Both the position numbers and the translations under genes were made by a program. Source: a virus. Taken from it: DNA of 33,315 bases. This document shows, piece by piece, positions 14,170 through 22,062 of the stretch (the stretch's first letter is position 1; the number at the start of each line of letters is the position of its first letter). The notes beneath the pieces are model-generated. The model was not told the DNA's origin, did no database searches, and was given only the letters and a program-made list of their open reading frames with translations. The stretch is from positions 1 through 33,315 of the IMG/VR virus record IMGVR_UViG_3300045135_003611. One strand, written 5' to 3'.

Positions 14170-15705
14170 ATGTTAGATGCTGGGCAGGTACAAATTCTCG
14201 GACCGAATGGTCAGCCTGTGGCACAGGATACTGCGCATCGTGGCGCATCACTGTCGGCGCGTGAATTATCCAGCTGGCTACCTAAGGCGGGCTCTCCCGA
14301 TGCTGATCTACTTGGTGAGTTGCCGACACTGGTATCTCGGTCACGGGATCTGGTCCGCAACCACGGCGTGGCTGCGGGTGCCATACAAACCCTGGTCGAC
14401 AATGTCGTGGGCACTGGCCTGCGCCTGTCCGCTTTGCCAGATTACAAGGCGCTGGGCAGAGACAAGGACTGGGCGGATGATTGGTCCAGAAAGATAGAAG
14501 CCTTATGGCGCAGCTGGGCTGATACTACGGAATGTGATGCAGCCCGTAGTCTGACCTTCAATGGTTTGACGATGCAGGTGTTTCGTTCCGGTCTGGTCAA
14601 TGGTGAAGCATTGGCCTTACCGCTTTGGTTGCCCAATCGTGGCCAGGCTTTCGCTACCACGATTCAGTTAATCGAACCTGATCGTCTGGGAAGCCCGGCT
14701 GATCGGGTGAATGACACCAAGATCCGAGGTGGGATTGAAGTCGATACCTACGGAGCACCTCTGGCTTACTGGATCGCCAAGCATCACCCAGGAGATCAAC
14801 TTCTTGGATTGAACCATTCCTCTGAGCAGTATCAGCGGGTTCAGGCGCGTACCCGTTTTGGTCGACGACGCGTAATCCATGTACATGATAAGGAGCGCAC
14901 CGGACAGAATCGCGGTAAACCAATCCTGACCAGCATCATGCCGCTATTCAAGATGCTGGATCACTACGAACGCTCGGAATTACAGGCGGCAGTGGTCAAC
15001 GCTATGATTGCGGCCTTTATCGAAACACCGCTTGATGGAGAGTCCATCAGCGAGATGTTTGGTGGTTCGGCCGAGGACTATATTGCTGCACGCAACGAAT
15101 GGCAGGTGAAACTCCAGGGAGGTGCAGTGATCCCTGTTTTTCCTGGCGACAAGGTGGCTCCTTTCACTCCCAGCCGACCAAACTCGGGTTACAGCAGTTT
15201 CGTGGAAAACGTCCTTCGACATATTGGGACAGGGTTAAACCTGCCTTTTGAATTGTTGATGAAGGACTTTTCTAAAACCAACTACTCATCGGCACGTGCT
15301 GCTCTGATGGAAGCCTGGCGGTTTTTCATGGGTCGCCGCAGTTGGCTGGCCACCTACTGGGCAAAGCCAGTCTATGAGCTTTGGCTGGAAGAGACTGTCA
15401 ATAAGGGGCTCATCAAGGCCCCGGGTTTCTACGAAAACAAGGCGCTCTGGTGCCGCTGCAAATGGATCGGTCCTGGTCGCGGCTGGATTGATCCGGTCAA
15501 AGAAGCCAAGGCTTCCAAGATTCGGTTGGAGATAGGTCTTTCCACATTGGAAGACGAATGTGCGACACAAGGGCTGGATTGGGAAGAAGTGCTCGAACAA
15601 CGTGCCCGTGAACAGGCCAAGATGCACGAGCTTGGGTTGAACCAGGAGGTTGGTAGCGATGACTTTCAAACGCAACCAGCCCCATCGACTGAAACTAATG
15701 AGTAA
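14170..15705 (+). CDS. B: Portal protein, lambda gpB-like
   Basis: The 511-residue protein matches the lambda-type portal family in length (lambda B is 533) and in motifs: RSRDLVRNHGVAAGAIQTLV and VDNVVGTGL near residues 56-83, GRRRVIHVHDKERTGQNRG near 232-250, then LPFELLMKDFSKTNYSSARA and LMEAWRFF. It forms the dodecameric DNA entry ring of the prohead. It starts five bases after the gpW stop. The C-terminal tail is disordered and Gln/Thr-rich. In lambda the portal is processed by the gpC-type protease encoded next. Confidence 0.92.
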   Translation: MLDAGQVQILGPNGQPVAQDTAHRGASLSARELSSWLPKAGSPDADLLGELPTLVSRSRDLVRNHGVAAGAIQTLVDNVVGTGLRLSALPDYKALGRDKDWADDWSRKIEALWRSWADTTECDAARSLTFNGLTMQVFRSGLVNGEALALPLWLPNRGQAFATTIQLIEPDRLGSPADRVNDTKIRGGIEVDTYGAPLAYWIAKHHPGDQLLGLNHSSEQYQRVQARTRFGRRRVIHVHDKERTGQNRGKPILTSIMPLFKMLDHYERSELQAAVVNAMIAAFIETPLDGESISEMFGGSAEDYIAARNEWQVKLQGGAVIPVFPGDKVAPFTPSRPNSGYSSFVENVLRHIGTGLNLPFELLMKDFSKTNYSSARAALMEAWRFFMGRRSWLATYWAKPVYELWLEETVNKGLIKAPGFYENKALWCRCKWIGPGRGWIDPVKEAKASKIRLEIGLSTLEDECATQGLDWEEVLEQRAREQAKMHELGLNQEVGSDDFQTQPAPSTETNE

Positions 15706-15787
15706 CTCAATGACAAAATTGCAGGATAGAAATTTTGCACAGCCGAAGGCTGCCCGTCAGGGTGCAGCACAAGGAGGTGCTGCATGA
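15698..15787 (+). CDS. Possible 29-aa ORF bridging portal and protease genes
   Basis: An ATG at 15698 overlaps the end of the portal gene, and the frame ends in TGA at 15785-15787, overlapping the protease start as ATGA. It also has an in-frame ATG at 15710. It would encode a basic peptide ending in GAAQGGAA. The frame contains the protease's SD (AAGGAGG), so passage of ribosomes through it could couple the two genes. The initiation site is weak. A hairpin CAGCC-GAA-GGCTG (15740-15752) lies inside. It may be only a leader. Confidence 0.3.
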   Translation: MSNSMTKLQDRNFAQPKAARQGAAQGGAA

Positions 15788-17076
15788 AATTCTGGAACCA
15801 TGCAACAGGTGACCCATGGGCGATCACCGAGTCAGCGTTGAATAACATTCTGATGATCGCCTCCCGCGAGAATGAGTCCATTGAAACAGTATCGGCTCGG
15901 CTCGGCAGAGAGCTGGATAATAGCTACGTCAGCGAAATCCGAGATGGGGTGGCCATCATCCCAGTGATTGGACCACTGTTCCGCTATGCCAATCTATTCA
16001 CGGCGATCAGCGGCGCTTCCAGTTACGAGATTCTTGCCAAGGATTTCATGGCCGCCCTGGAAGATCCAGAGGTCAAAGGTATTGTGCTCGATATCGATTC
16101 ACCCGGTGGTGAGGTCAATGGCTGTGCAGAATTTGCCAACATGATTTTCGAGGCACGTGGAACCAAACCCATCATCGCCTATGCCTCGGGTGATGCTGCC
16201 TCCGGCGCCTACTGGATTGCCTCAGCTTGCGATGAAGTCATCGTTTCAGAAACCTCTTCGTTGGGATCCATCGGTGTCGTTGCCGTATATCGAGGGGCGA
16301 ATGGCGAGAATACTGTCGAGATCGTTTCATCCCAAAGCCCCTATAAACGTCTGGATCCAGACAGCGATGAGGGGAAAGCACGATTACAGTCACGTACCGA
16401 TGACCTTGCAGCTGTCTTTATTGAATCCATCGCCCGCCATCGTGGAGTGGATCCACCGACAGTGATTCGAGATTTCGGTGGCGGCGATGTGTATATAGGT
16501 AAACACGCCGTCACACAGGGATTAGCCGACAAGATAGGAAGTCTCGAAAAGACTATCAACAATATCAACCCATTTCAGAACCTCGCCCACGAGCGGGGTT
16601 CTTCATTTCTATTACTTGAGGACAGCAATATGACTGACAAGACCCAAAAGGCTGAGGCCCTGAAAATGCAAACACTCAGTCTTGGTTCGCTGAAGGCCGA
16701 TCACCCGCAGTTGGTGGAAAGCATCAAAGCCGAAGGCCGCAATGAAGCATTGGAGGAAGGCGTAAGACAAGGACAACAGCAGGAGCGTGAGCGTATCGGT
16801 GCCATTGTCGCGGCTGAAGCAGCCAAAGGACGTGAGCAACTCGCTCAACATCTGGCTTTTGCCACTGATATGAGCGCCGAAATAGCGTTATCGACACTGG
16901 AAGCCGCACCGATGAAGGTCGAGTTGAAACCCCAGGCATCTGTGACCGGGTTTGAACAAGCCATGGCCTCAGTCGATAACCCGGCCATTGATCCCGATGG
17001 TGACGAACAGGAAGAGGATGACGCTGACGCCGTGGCCAAACGTATCGCTCGATTCTCTCAAGGAGGTGCAGCATGA
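15784..17076 (+). CDS. C: S49-family prohead protease with C-terminal scaffold (lambda gpC-like)
   Basis: The 430-residue product has an N-terminal SppA/ClpP-fold protease (residues 50-270). Catalytic candidates are Ser140 in DAASGAYWIA and Lys188 in SSQSPYKRL, the spacing expected for the Ser-Lys dyad of S49 enzymes. Residues 283-430 are helical and charged (EGVRQGQQQERERIGAIVAA) with an acidic C-terminus, typical of a scaffold. In lambda, gpC matures the prohead and carries the Nu3 scaffold as its own C-terminus. AAGGAGG precedes the start at 15784. The gene ends in an ATGA overlap with the decoration protein gene. Confidence 0.92.
   Translation: MKFWNHATGDPWAITESALNNILMIASRENESIETVSARLGRELDNSYVSEIRDGVAIIPVIGPLFRYANLFTAISGASSYEILAKDFMAALEDPEVKGIVLDIDSPGGEVNGCAEFANMIFEARGTKPIIAYASGDAASGAYWIASACDEVIVSETSSLGSIGVVAVYRGANGENTVEIVSSQSPYKRLDPDSDEGKARLQSRTDDLAAVFIESIARHRGVDPPTVIRDFGGGDVYIGKHAVTQGLADKIGSLEKTINNINPFQNLAHERGSSFLLLEDSNMTDKTQKAEALKMQTLSLGSLKADHPQLVESIKAEGRNEALEEGVRQGQQQERERIGAIVAAEAAKGREQLAQHLAFATDMSAEIALSTLEAAPMKVELKPQASVTGFEQAMASVDNPAIDPDGDEQEEDDADAVAKRIARFSQGGAA
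16630..17076 (+). CDS. nu3: Nested in-frame scaffold protein (lambda Nu3-like)
   Basis: An internal ATG at 16630 is in frame with the protease and has GAGG at 16618-16621, eight bases upstream. It would produce a separate 148-residue protein equal to the helical, charged C-terminal region of the protease (from Met283). Lambda uses the same nested arrangement: the short form is the main scaffold and the long form anchors it to the protease. That the internal start is used is inferred from the RBS and the lambda parallel. Confidence 0.7.
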   Translation: MTDKTQKAEALKMQTLSLGSLKADHPQLVESIKAEGRNEALEEGVRQGQQQERERIGAIVAAEAAKGREQLAQHLAFATDMSAEIALSTLEAAPMKVELKPQASVTGFEQAMASVDNPAIDPDGDEQEEDDADAVAKRIARFSQGGAA

Positions 17077-17456
17077 GTATTCCAGGCATTGCAGAAGGTT
17101 TTACCGATCAAGGCGCGCATGCGCCGGACAATTTGATTGCTGGCGAATTTCCGCGCATCTGCCGGATAGTGACGCTGACCGGTGGCGCGTCATTGTCGCA
17201 GGGAGCCGTTCTTGGCCGAATTTCAGCAAATGGTTTCTACCAGCTCAGTGATGCAGGTGGAAACGATGGCTCGGAAGTTCCCGATGCCATCTTGGCTGAG
17301 CCAGTCGATGCCACCGCTGGTGATGTGCAGGCGCACGTCTACTTTGCTGGTGAGTTCAATGCCCGCGCTTTGACATTGGGTGCTGGGCATACGCTGGAAA
17401 CCATTGCCACTGGCTTTCGTCAGCGTTCTCTTTTTCTTCGTAACAACCAGTCTTAA
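17073..17456 (+). CDS. D: Head decoration protein, lambda gpD-like
   Basis: The 127-residue product has the gpD pattern: a flexible N-terminus, then LIAGEFPRICRIVTLTGGAS followed by GAVLGRIS, and the later VPDAILAEPVDATAGD and VYFAGEFNARALTLG. Trimers of gpD bind at the threefold axes of the expanded capsid and stabilise packaged DNA. AAGGAGGT sits just ahead of the ATG inside the preceding gene's last codons. Its position between scaffold and major capsid genes agrees with lambda order. Confidence 0.9.
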   Translation: MSIPGIAEGFTDQGAHAPDNLIAGEFPRICRIVTLTGGASLSQGAVLGRISANGFYQLSDAGGNDGSEVPDAILAEPVDATAGDVQAHVYFAGEFNARALTLGAGHTLETIATGFRQRSLFLRNNQS

Positions 17457-17475
17457 CCAGTAATAGGAATTACCC

Positions 17476-18507
17476 ATGGATATTTTTTCTACGCATGTGC
17501 TCAACCGTGTGGTCGACCATCTGGACCGTCCAGCCTCCTTTTTGCTGGATACCTTTTTTCCGTCGATTCAGACAGAGGACAGTGAAGAGATTCACTTTGA
17601 CATCGACAAGTCCAAACCTCGACTGGTGCCCTTTGTGTCGCCCTTGGTTGAAGGTAAGGTTGTCGCCACGGAGGGTTTTGAAACCCGCAGTTTCAAACCC
17701 GCCTACGTGAAGGACAAGCGCCGTTTCGATCCAAATGCTCCACTGAAGCGCCAGATCGGCGAAACCATCGGTGGTAACCTGAAACCGATGGATAGACGTG
17801 AAGCCGCGTTGAATCGTTCACTGACCAATCAGGTCGAGAATCTGACCCGGCGTGAGGAAGTGATGGCGGCTGAGGCCTTGCGCACCGGCAAGATCACCGT
17901 GTCCGGTGAGGACTATCCAACGCAAATTATCGACTTTCAGCGTGATCCAATGTTGACCCTGGCACTGACTGGTGCCACCCGCTGGGGTGAGGCTGGTGTG
18001 AAGGTGCTCGATGATATTGAGGACTGGGCGGGGATGGTGCAGATCAAATCAGGGGCTGCCGCACGTACAGTCGTGATGGACCCGCTGGCATGGCGTGTAT
18101 TCAAGGCCGATGAAAAGGTAGAGCGGCTTTTGGAACTGCGTAGAGGCACTTCCAATACACTGATTATCGACCCGATTCTGCGTGGCCAGGCAAATGATAA
18201 GGCGCGCTACGTTGGCTCGGTTGGAGACTTCGATTTCTGGGTCTATAACGACACTTATGTCGATGATGACGGTGTGGCACGCAACATGTTGCCTGAATAC
18301 ACGGTGCTGTTGGCTAGCCAAGGAATGCTTGAGGGTACACGCTGTTACGGCGTGATCCAGGACGAGAAGGCGGGCTACCGTGCCAGCCGTTACTTCACCA
18401 AGTCCTGGCTGGAAGAAGATCCGGCATTGCGCTGGCTGTTGATGCAGTCTGCACCACTGGTTGTGCCTTATCGTCCCAATGCCTGCTTCTGTGCAACCGT
18501 ACGTTAA
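17476..18507 (+). CDS. E: Major capsid protein, lambda gpE-like
   Basis: At 343 residues the protein is almost the length of lambda gpE (341). The N-terminal DIFSTHVLNRVVDHLDRPAS, the LVPFVSPLVEGKVVATEGFE region and the C-terminal GVIQDEKAGYRASRYFTKSW match the gpE family. It forms the icosahedral shell with an HK97 fold. RBS AGGA at about 17465 precedes ATG 17476. It lies directly after the decoration gene. There is no sign of a frameshift or truncation. Confidence 0.92.
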   Translation: MDIFSTHVLNRVVDHLDRPASFLLDTFFPSIQTEDSEEIHFDIDKSKPRLVPFVSPLVEGKVVATEGFETRSFKPAYVKDKRRFDPNAPLKRQIGETIGGNLKPMDRREAALNRSLTNQVENLTRREEVMAAEALRTGKITVSGEDYPTQIIDFQRDPMLTLALTGATRWGEAGVKVLDDIEDWAGMVQIKSGAAARTVVMDPLAWRVFKADEKVERLLELRRGTSNTLIIDPILRGQANDKARYVGSVGDFDFWVYNDTYVDDDGVARNMLPEYTVLLASQGMLEGTRCYGVIQDEKAGYRASRYFTKSWLEEDPALRWLLMQSAPLVVPYRPNACFCATVR

Positions 18508-18518
18508 GGGGGTGCTGT

Positions 18519-18860
18519 ATGAAAGTCATTTCTAACATAACCCTGCGCGTCGGTACCCCAGAGAAAATGGAATACATTCCTCCAGGCGAACCGGTAAACC
18601 TGCCCGCAGACGATGCCAAGGCGTTGATTGAGCGAGGTCTGGCGGGTAAAGCCACGCCTCATGAAAAAGAGGATGACGATGATGATGACGACCTGTTAGA
18701 GGCCATCATCGATGCCATTGGTGATCTTGATCCTGCTGCGTTTGGCAAGGACGGCAAGCCCAATGTGAAAGCCATTGAAGAGATCATTGGCCGTAGCATT
18801 TCTGCTTCTCAGCGTGATCGTGGCTGGGGTGCATTTCAAAAGCTGAGTGATGATGACTGA
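18519..18860 (+). CDS. Small structural-region protein with acidic linker (head-tail junction region)
   Basis: The 113-residue product is not one I can name with certainty. Residues 1-45 form a small beta module (YIPPGEPVNLPADDAKALIE, then RGLA) seen in many short phage proteins between head and tail genes. A linker with seven consecutive Asp (52-58) follows. The C-terminus (AFGKDGKPNVKAIEEIIGRS then ISASQRDRGWGAF) looks like a HeH/LEM-like helix pair. In lambda the equivalent position holds FI, a packaging accessory protein that is also acidic. An FI-like role is plausible by position only. Confidence 0.75.
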   Translation: MKVISNITLRVGTPEKMEYIPPGEPVNLPADDAKALIERGLAGKATPHEKEDDDDDDDLLEAIIDAIGDLDPAAFGKDGKPNVKAIEEIIGRSISASQRDRGWGAFQKLSDDD

Positions 18861-19176
18861 TAGCCGGGAGCGCTTTTCAAAATCGTTGAACAGCCAGTTT
18901 CGGCATCTGGGAACAGATGCCGAATACCGGTCTGTGTCAGGGATGGTTCAGACCATCCGTGTCATTGCCAGACGGCCTGAGGATATCTATGAACTGGGTG
19001 AAGGCCGTATTCATGCCGAAAATCCGGTTTTCGATTTTAGGGTCAGTGAGGTGAACGAACCTCAAACCGGTGATCAGATCTGCCTGTTTGGGCAGTGCTA
19101 CCGGATTGAAAGCGAGCCTCAGATCGATCAGCACCATCTGATATGGACAGCCGAGTCCTTGCCTTCCACAGGATAA
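18850..19176 (+). CDS. Head-tail attachment protein, lambda FII-like
   Basis: The start could be GTG 18847, ATG 18850 or ATG 18853; all overlap the previous gene's end. The 108 residues have a beta-barrel-like pattern (VQTIRVIARRPEDIYELGEG, HAENPVFDFRVSEV, CYRIESEPQID) matching phage head-tail joining proteins of the gpFII type, which close the portal-connector and form the tail docking surface. It follows the FI-position gene and precedes the Z-like gene, the lambda order. Family assignment rests on length, pattern and order. Confidence 0.7.
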   Translation: MMTDSRERFSKSLNSQFRHLGTDAEYRSVSGMVQTIRVIARRPEDIYELGEGRIHAENPVFDFRVSEVNEPQTGDQICLFGQCYRIESEPQIDQHHLIWTAESLPSTG

Positions 19177-19180
19177 TCAA

Positions 19181-19714
19181 ATGTTGAATATAACAGTAAC
19201 ACCACAGCCAGCGCTGGCTGAGTGGAATATGGCGCTGGGTGCCAGCGAACGACAGATTAAAACTGCAGCAGTACGGGCGCTTAATAAGACAGCCCGTTGG
19301 ATGCGTACCCATGTGGCTCGAAACACCGCCCAGTCACTCAATGTTCGAGTGGGCACGATTCGAAAAGACTTGATCCTGCTTCGGGCCAGAGCCAGCCATC
19401 CCCAATCAGGTGTGGCAATGGGCAGTAAAGCGGGTGTGATCAAGGCTACCGAGCTGGGATCACCCCGACAAAACCGGCGTGGTACCCGTGTGGGAAAACG
19501 TCAGTTCGATGGCGCTTTCATTGCGACCATGCCGACAGGACATCGTGGTGTATTCCGGCGCAAAGGAAAATCACGCCTGCCGATTCAGGAAGTACAGCTG
19601 GTGACCACTGGACGGGTTGCCGAGGTGATGGAGACATTGGCGGAAAATCAGGCCATGTCACGATTTGAAAATTTGTTTGAACACGAACTGCGATACGCAT
19701 TGAAAGCCGCATGA
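19181..19714 (+). CDS. Z: Minor tail protein Z-like (neck/tail completion)
   Basis: This 177-residue basic protein has the lambda gpZ pattern: RQIKTAAVRALNKTARWMRT near residues 24-43, VRVGTIRKDLILLRA, and a later FDGAFIATMPTGHRGVFRRKG. In lambda, gpZ is needed to finish functional tails and position the DNA end. It follows the FII-like gene and is overlapped by the next gene (ATGA-type coupling at 19711). It belongs to the lambda-like side of the mosaic. Confidence 0.78.
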   Translation: MLNITVTPQPALAEWNMALGASERQIKTAAVRALNKTARWMRTHVARNTAQSLNVRVGTIRKDLILLRARASHPQSGVAMGSKAGVIKATELGSPRQNRRGTRVGKRQFDGAFIATMPTGHRGVFRRKGKSRLPIQEVQLVTTGRVAEVMETLAENQAMSRFENLFEHELRYALKAA

Positions 19715-20214
19715 CCACATTGGAAATATTACATCAGGCGATTCTGGAAGGGATCGCAGGTTTGCCCGGTGTTCAACACTGCGGCGCTTTTCCCCGGCGC
19801 ATGGACAAAGTGACATTGCCAGCCGTGTTTGTTGATCTGGTTGAGCTGGAATCGGCAAGCGATCCTGGTACCGGTGAGTTGGCACTGATAACCCACTGGG
19901 AGGCACGTGTTGTTGTAGCGGAATCCCAGACCGGTACGGATGCGATTATCCGTTCATTGATTCTGGCAGTGATGCTCTGGTTATACAGGCATCCGTGGCC
20001 GCAGAAAAACATCGGTCGAGCGAAGTTAAAACAAGCTGGCCCAGACCATTTTTCACCGGAATTGCAGGGGCATGTTATCTGGCTGGTCGAATGGACGCAT
20101 TCCATTCGGGTCGGGGAGTCTGTCTGGGATGGTGAAGGCGTGGTCCCACAGCAGGTTTTTATCGGTAGCAATGATAATTATGAGGAGATAACCATCGATG
20201 GAGTCAGCGTTTGA
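19711..20214 (+). CDS. Tail terminator-like protein (lambda U position)
   Basis: The 167-residue product shows an alpha/beta pattern with LEILHQAILEGIAGLPGVQH at the start, FPRRMDKVTLPAVFVDLVEL, and HWEARVVVAESQTGTDA. This resembles tail terminator (gpU-type) proteins, which cap the tail tube and join it to the head. The order after the Z-like gene also matches lambda U. Sequence evidence alone is not decisive, so a generic neck/tail-completion protein is the safe reading. It overlaps the P2-like V gene by 17 bp, marking the lambda-to-P2 junction. Confidence 0.6.
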   Translation: MTTLEILHQAILEGIAGLPGVQHCGAFPRRMDKVTLPAVFVDLVELESASDPGTGELALITHWEARVVVAESQTGTDAIIRSLILAVMLWLYRHPWPQKNIGRAKLKQAGPDHFSPELQGHVIWLVEWTHSIRVGESVWDGEGVVPQQVFIGSNDNYEEITIDGVSV

Positions 20215-20779
20215 AATCACTGAACTGCATCGTCGTGTCGGGAATCTTCTCAAGATAGGCCGTATCGAGGAAGTAAATTACGCTGGCGTGATTCCATTGT
20301 GCCGGGTGCGTATTGCCGATCTGTTAACCGGCTGGTTGCCGATGCTGGCACTGCGTGCAGGACCGGATAATTGCTGGTGGCCGCTGGAAATCAACGAGCA
20401 GGTAATGGTGCTTTCACCCAGTGGCGATCCTGTGCAAGGCGTTGTGCTCGGTGCTATCAATCAACAGCAGTTTGCGGCCCAGGCAGATCGTTCGGATATA
20501 CACCGGGTGGTGTATGCCGATGGCGCAGTCATTGAATATGATCGCACCGCTCATCATCTTGAGGCGACATTGCCGGGCGGTGCAACCACGAAGCTCGTTT
20601 CCGATGGTGGCGTCGCCATTATCGGTGACGTCACGGTTACCGGGCACATCAAGGCCACTGGTGAGATTACCGACCATACCCGCTCGATGCAGGCGGACCG
20701 CGATATTTTCAATGGTCACACACACAGTGGAGTGAAATCAGGCGGCTCCAGCACCGCATCACCCAACGAGAAGCAGTAA
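20198..20779 (+). CDS. V: Baseplate spike protein V (P2 gpV-like)
   Basis: The 193-residue protein matches the P2 gpV family: an OB-fold N-terminal domain (LHRRVGNLLKIGRIEEVNYA, then CRVRIADLLTGWLP, and LSPSGDPVQGVVLGAI), followed by a repeating beta-prism (VTVTGHIKATGEITDHT) and the tip NGHTHSGVKSGGS. The HTH pair near the tip recalls the HxH iron-binding site of the P2 spike. It forms the trimeric membrane-piercing spike. RBS GAGGAG is at about 20182-20187. Confidence 0.92.
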   Translation: MESAFEITELHRRVGNLLKIGRIEEVNYAGVIPLCRVRIADLLTGWLPMLALRAGPDNCWWPLEINEQVMVLSPSGDPVQGVVLGAINQQQFAAQADRSDIHRVVYADGAVIEYDRTAHHLEATLPGGATTKLVSDGGVAIIGDVTVTGHIKATGEITDHTRSMQADRDIFNGHTHSGVKSGGSSTASPNEKQ

Positions 20780-20783
20780 ACCC

Positions 20784-21119
20784 ATGCAAGGCATGAACGC
20801 AATCACTGGCCAGCACCTGGCCGGAGAGGCACATCTGCGCCAGTCGATCATAGATATTCTGACAACACCGCTCGGAACCCGGGTGATGCGCCGGGACTAT
20901 GGCTCACGATTGTTCGAGTTGGTGGATGCGCCCATCAATCGCTCGACACTGGTTGAAATCTACGCGGCCACAGCAGAGGCGCTCCTGAAGTGGGAACCGA
21001 GGCTGGAATTGAGCAGAGTACGTGTCACCCAGGCAGATCCGGGAAAGGTGGAGTTGTTGCTGGAAGGCACCTATTTACCCGATGGGCAACACATAGAGCT
21101 GGAAGGCATTATCGTATGA
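20784..21119 (+). CDS. W: Baseplate wedge protein W (P2 gpW / T4 gp25-like)
   Basis: The 111-residue protein shows the gp25-like lysozyme-related fold pattern: HLRQSIIDILTTPLGTRVMR followed by RDYGSRLFELVDAPIN. It is a conserved core subunit of contractile-tail baseplates and starts sheath assembly. A second in-frame ATG at 20793 is an alternative start. It follows V directly, as in P2. Confidence 0.92.
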   Translation: MQGMNAITGQHLAGEAHLRQSIIDILTTPLGTRVMRRDYGSRLFELVDAPINRSTLVEIYAATAEALLKWEPRLELSRVRVTQADPGKVELLLEGTYLPDGQHIELEGIIV

Positions 21120-21120
21120 C

Positions 21121-21165
21121 ATGTAGGACACATAAATTTCGCGGGAGCCATGGAGGGCGGGAGCG
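21121..21165. repeat. Structured intergenic element, copy A (upstream of gpJ)
   Basis: Hairpin I is ATGT-AGGAC-ACAT (21121-21133). It is followed by TCGC (21139-21142) pairing with GCGA (21163-21166), enclosing a GCC/GGC inner pair around ATGGAG. The layout equals copies C and E, but the sequence is divergent in the stems. Confidence 0.55.
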
Positions 21166-22062
21166 ATGAGTGGATTTACAGCGATTGATCTTGCCAAGCT
21201 GCCTTCCCCGGAGGTGGTGGAGCAGCTGGATTACGAACAAATCCTCGCTGCCATGCTGGCCGACCTGCGTGCCCGGGACGAGCAATTTACGGCGCTGGTG
21301 GAGAGTGACCCGGCCTACAAGATTCTGGAGGTTGCCGCTTACCGGGAAACATTGCTGCGGGCACGTATCAACGATGCCAGTCGGGCAGTAATGCTCGCCT
21401 ATGCGCGAGGCAGTGATCTAGAGAATCTGGCGGCATTCTTCGGTGTGGAACGCCAACTGGTAGATCCGGGAAACAGCGAGGCCATTCCACCTGTACCGCC
21501 AACCTATGAGGATGACAACAGACTGCGCAAACGTGTGCAGCTGAGTCTGGAAGGACACAGTACCGCAGGCCCCATCGGCAGCTATGTCTTCCATTCACTG
21601 GCCGCCAGCGCCCGGGTAAAGGATGTGGATGTGGCAAGCCCGACACCGGGTGAAGTCATCGTTACGGTACTGTCCGATGATGAACAGGGTGTGCCATCCA
21701 GTGAATTATTGTCTGCAGTAGAAACCACGCTGAATGCGGAAGATGTCAGGCCACTGACCGATCACCTGACAGTCCAGCCAGCGGAAATTCTGACCTACCG
21801 GATTGAAGCATCACTGGTGCTTTACACCGGACCGGATGCGGCAGTGGTACAGGCTGCGGCAAGACAATCGGTAACCGACTATGTGCGCCGTCATCACCTG
21901 CTGGGTAATGACATCACCTTATCAGGGCTCTATGCCGCCCTGCACAAGGAGGGTGTGCAACGCGTTAATTTGATATCGCCTGTAGCAGACATTGTGGTCG
22001 AGCCTCATCAGGCTGCCTGGTGTAGCGGCATTACGATCACAGATGGTGGCCGGGATGAGTGA
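21166..22062 (+). CDS. J: Baseplate protein J (P2 gpJ-like)
   Basis: The 298-residue product has the baseplate J pattern: IDLAKLPSPEVVEQLDYEQI at the N-terminus, then AYRETLLRARINDASRAVML and AYARGSDLENLAAFFGVERQ, with the central HSTAGPIGSYVFHSLAASAR. It forms the wedge that links the baseplate hub to fibres. Its initiation region carries structured element copy A. It overlaps gene I by 8 bp, as in other P2-like phages. Confidence 0.92.
   Translation: MSGFTAIDLAKLPSPEVVEQLDYEQILAAMLADLRARDEQFTALVESDPAYKILEVAAYRETLLRARINDASRAVMLAYARGSDLENLAAFFGVERQLVDPGNSEAIPPVPPTYEDDNRLRKRVQLSLEGHSTAGPIGSYVFHSLAASARVKDVDVASPTPGEVIVTVLSDDEQGVPSSELLSAVETTLNAEDVRPLTDHLTVQPAEILTYRIEASLVLYTGPDAAVVQAAARQSVTDYVRRHHLLGNDITLSGLYAALHKEGVQRVNLISPVADIVVEPHQAAWCSGITITDGGRDE

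Noticed and set aside
18935-18965. Further CAGGGATG hairpin inside the FII-like gene
   Set aside because: The CAGGGATGG string is present but the flanks do not form the family stem; the nearby GGATGGT/ACCATCC pairing is offset and the sequence is coding.
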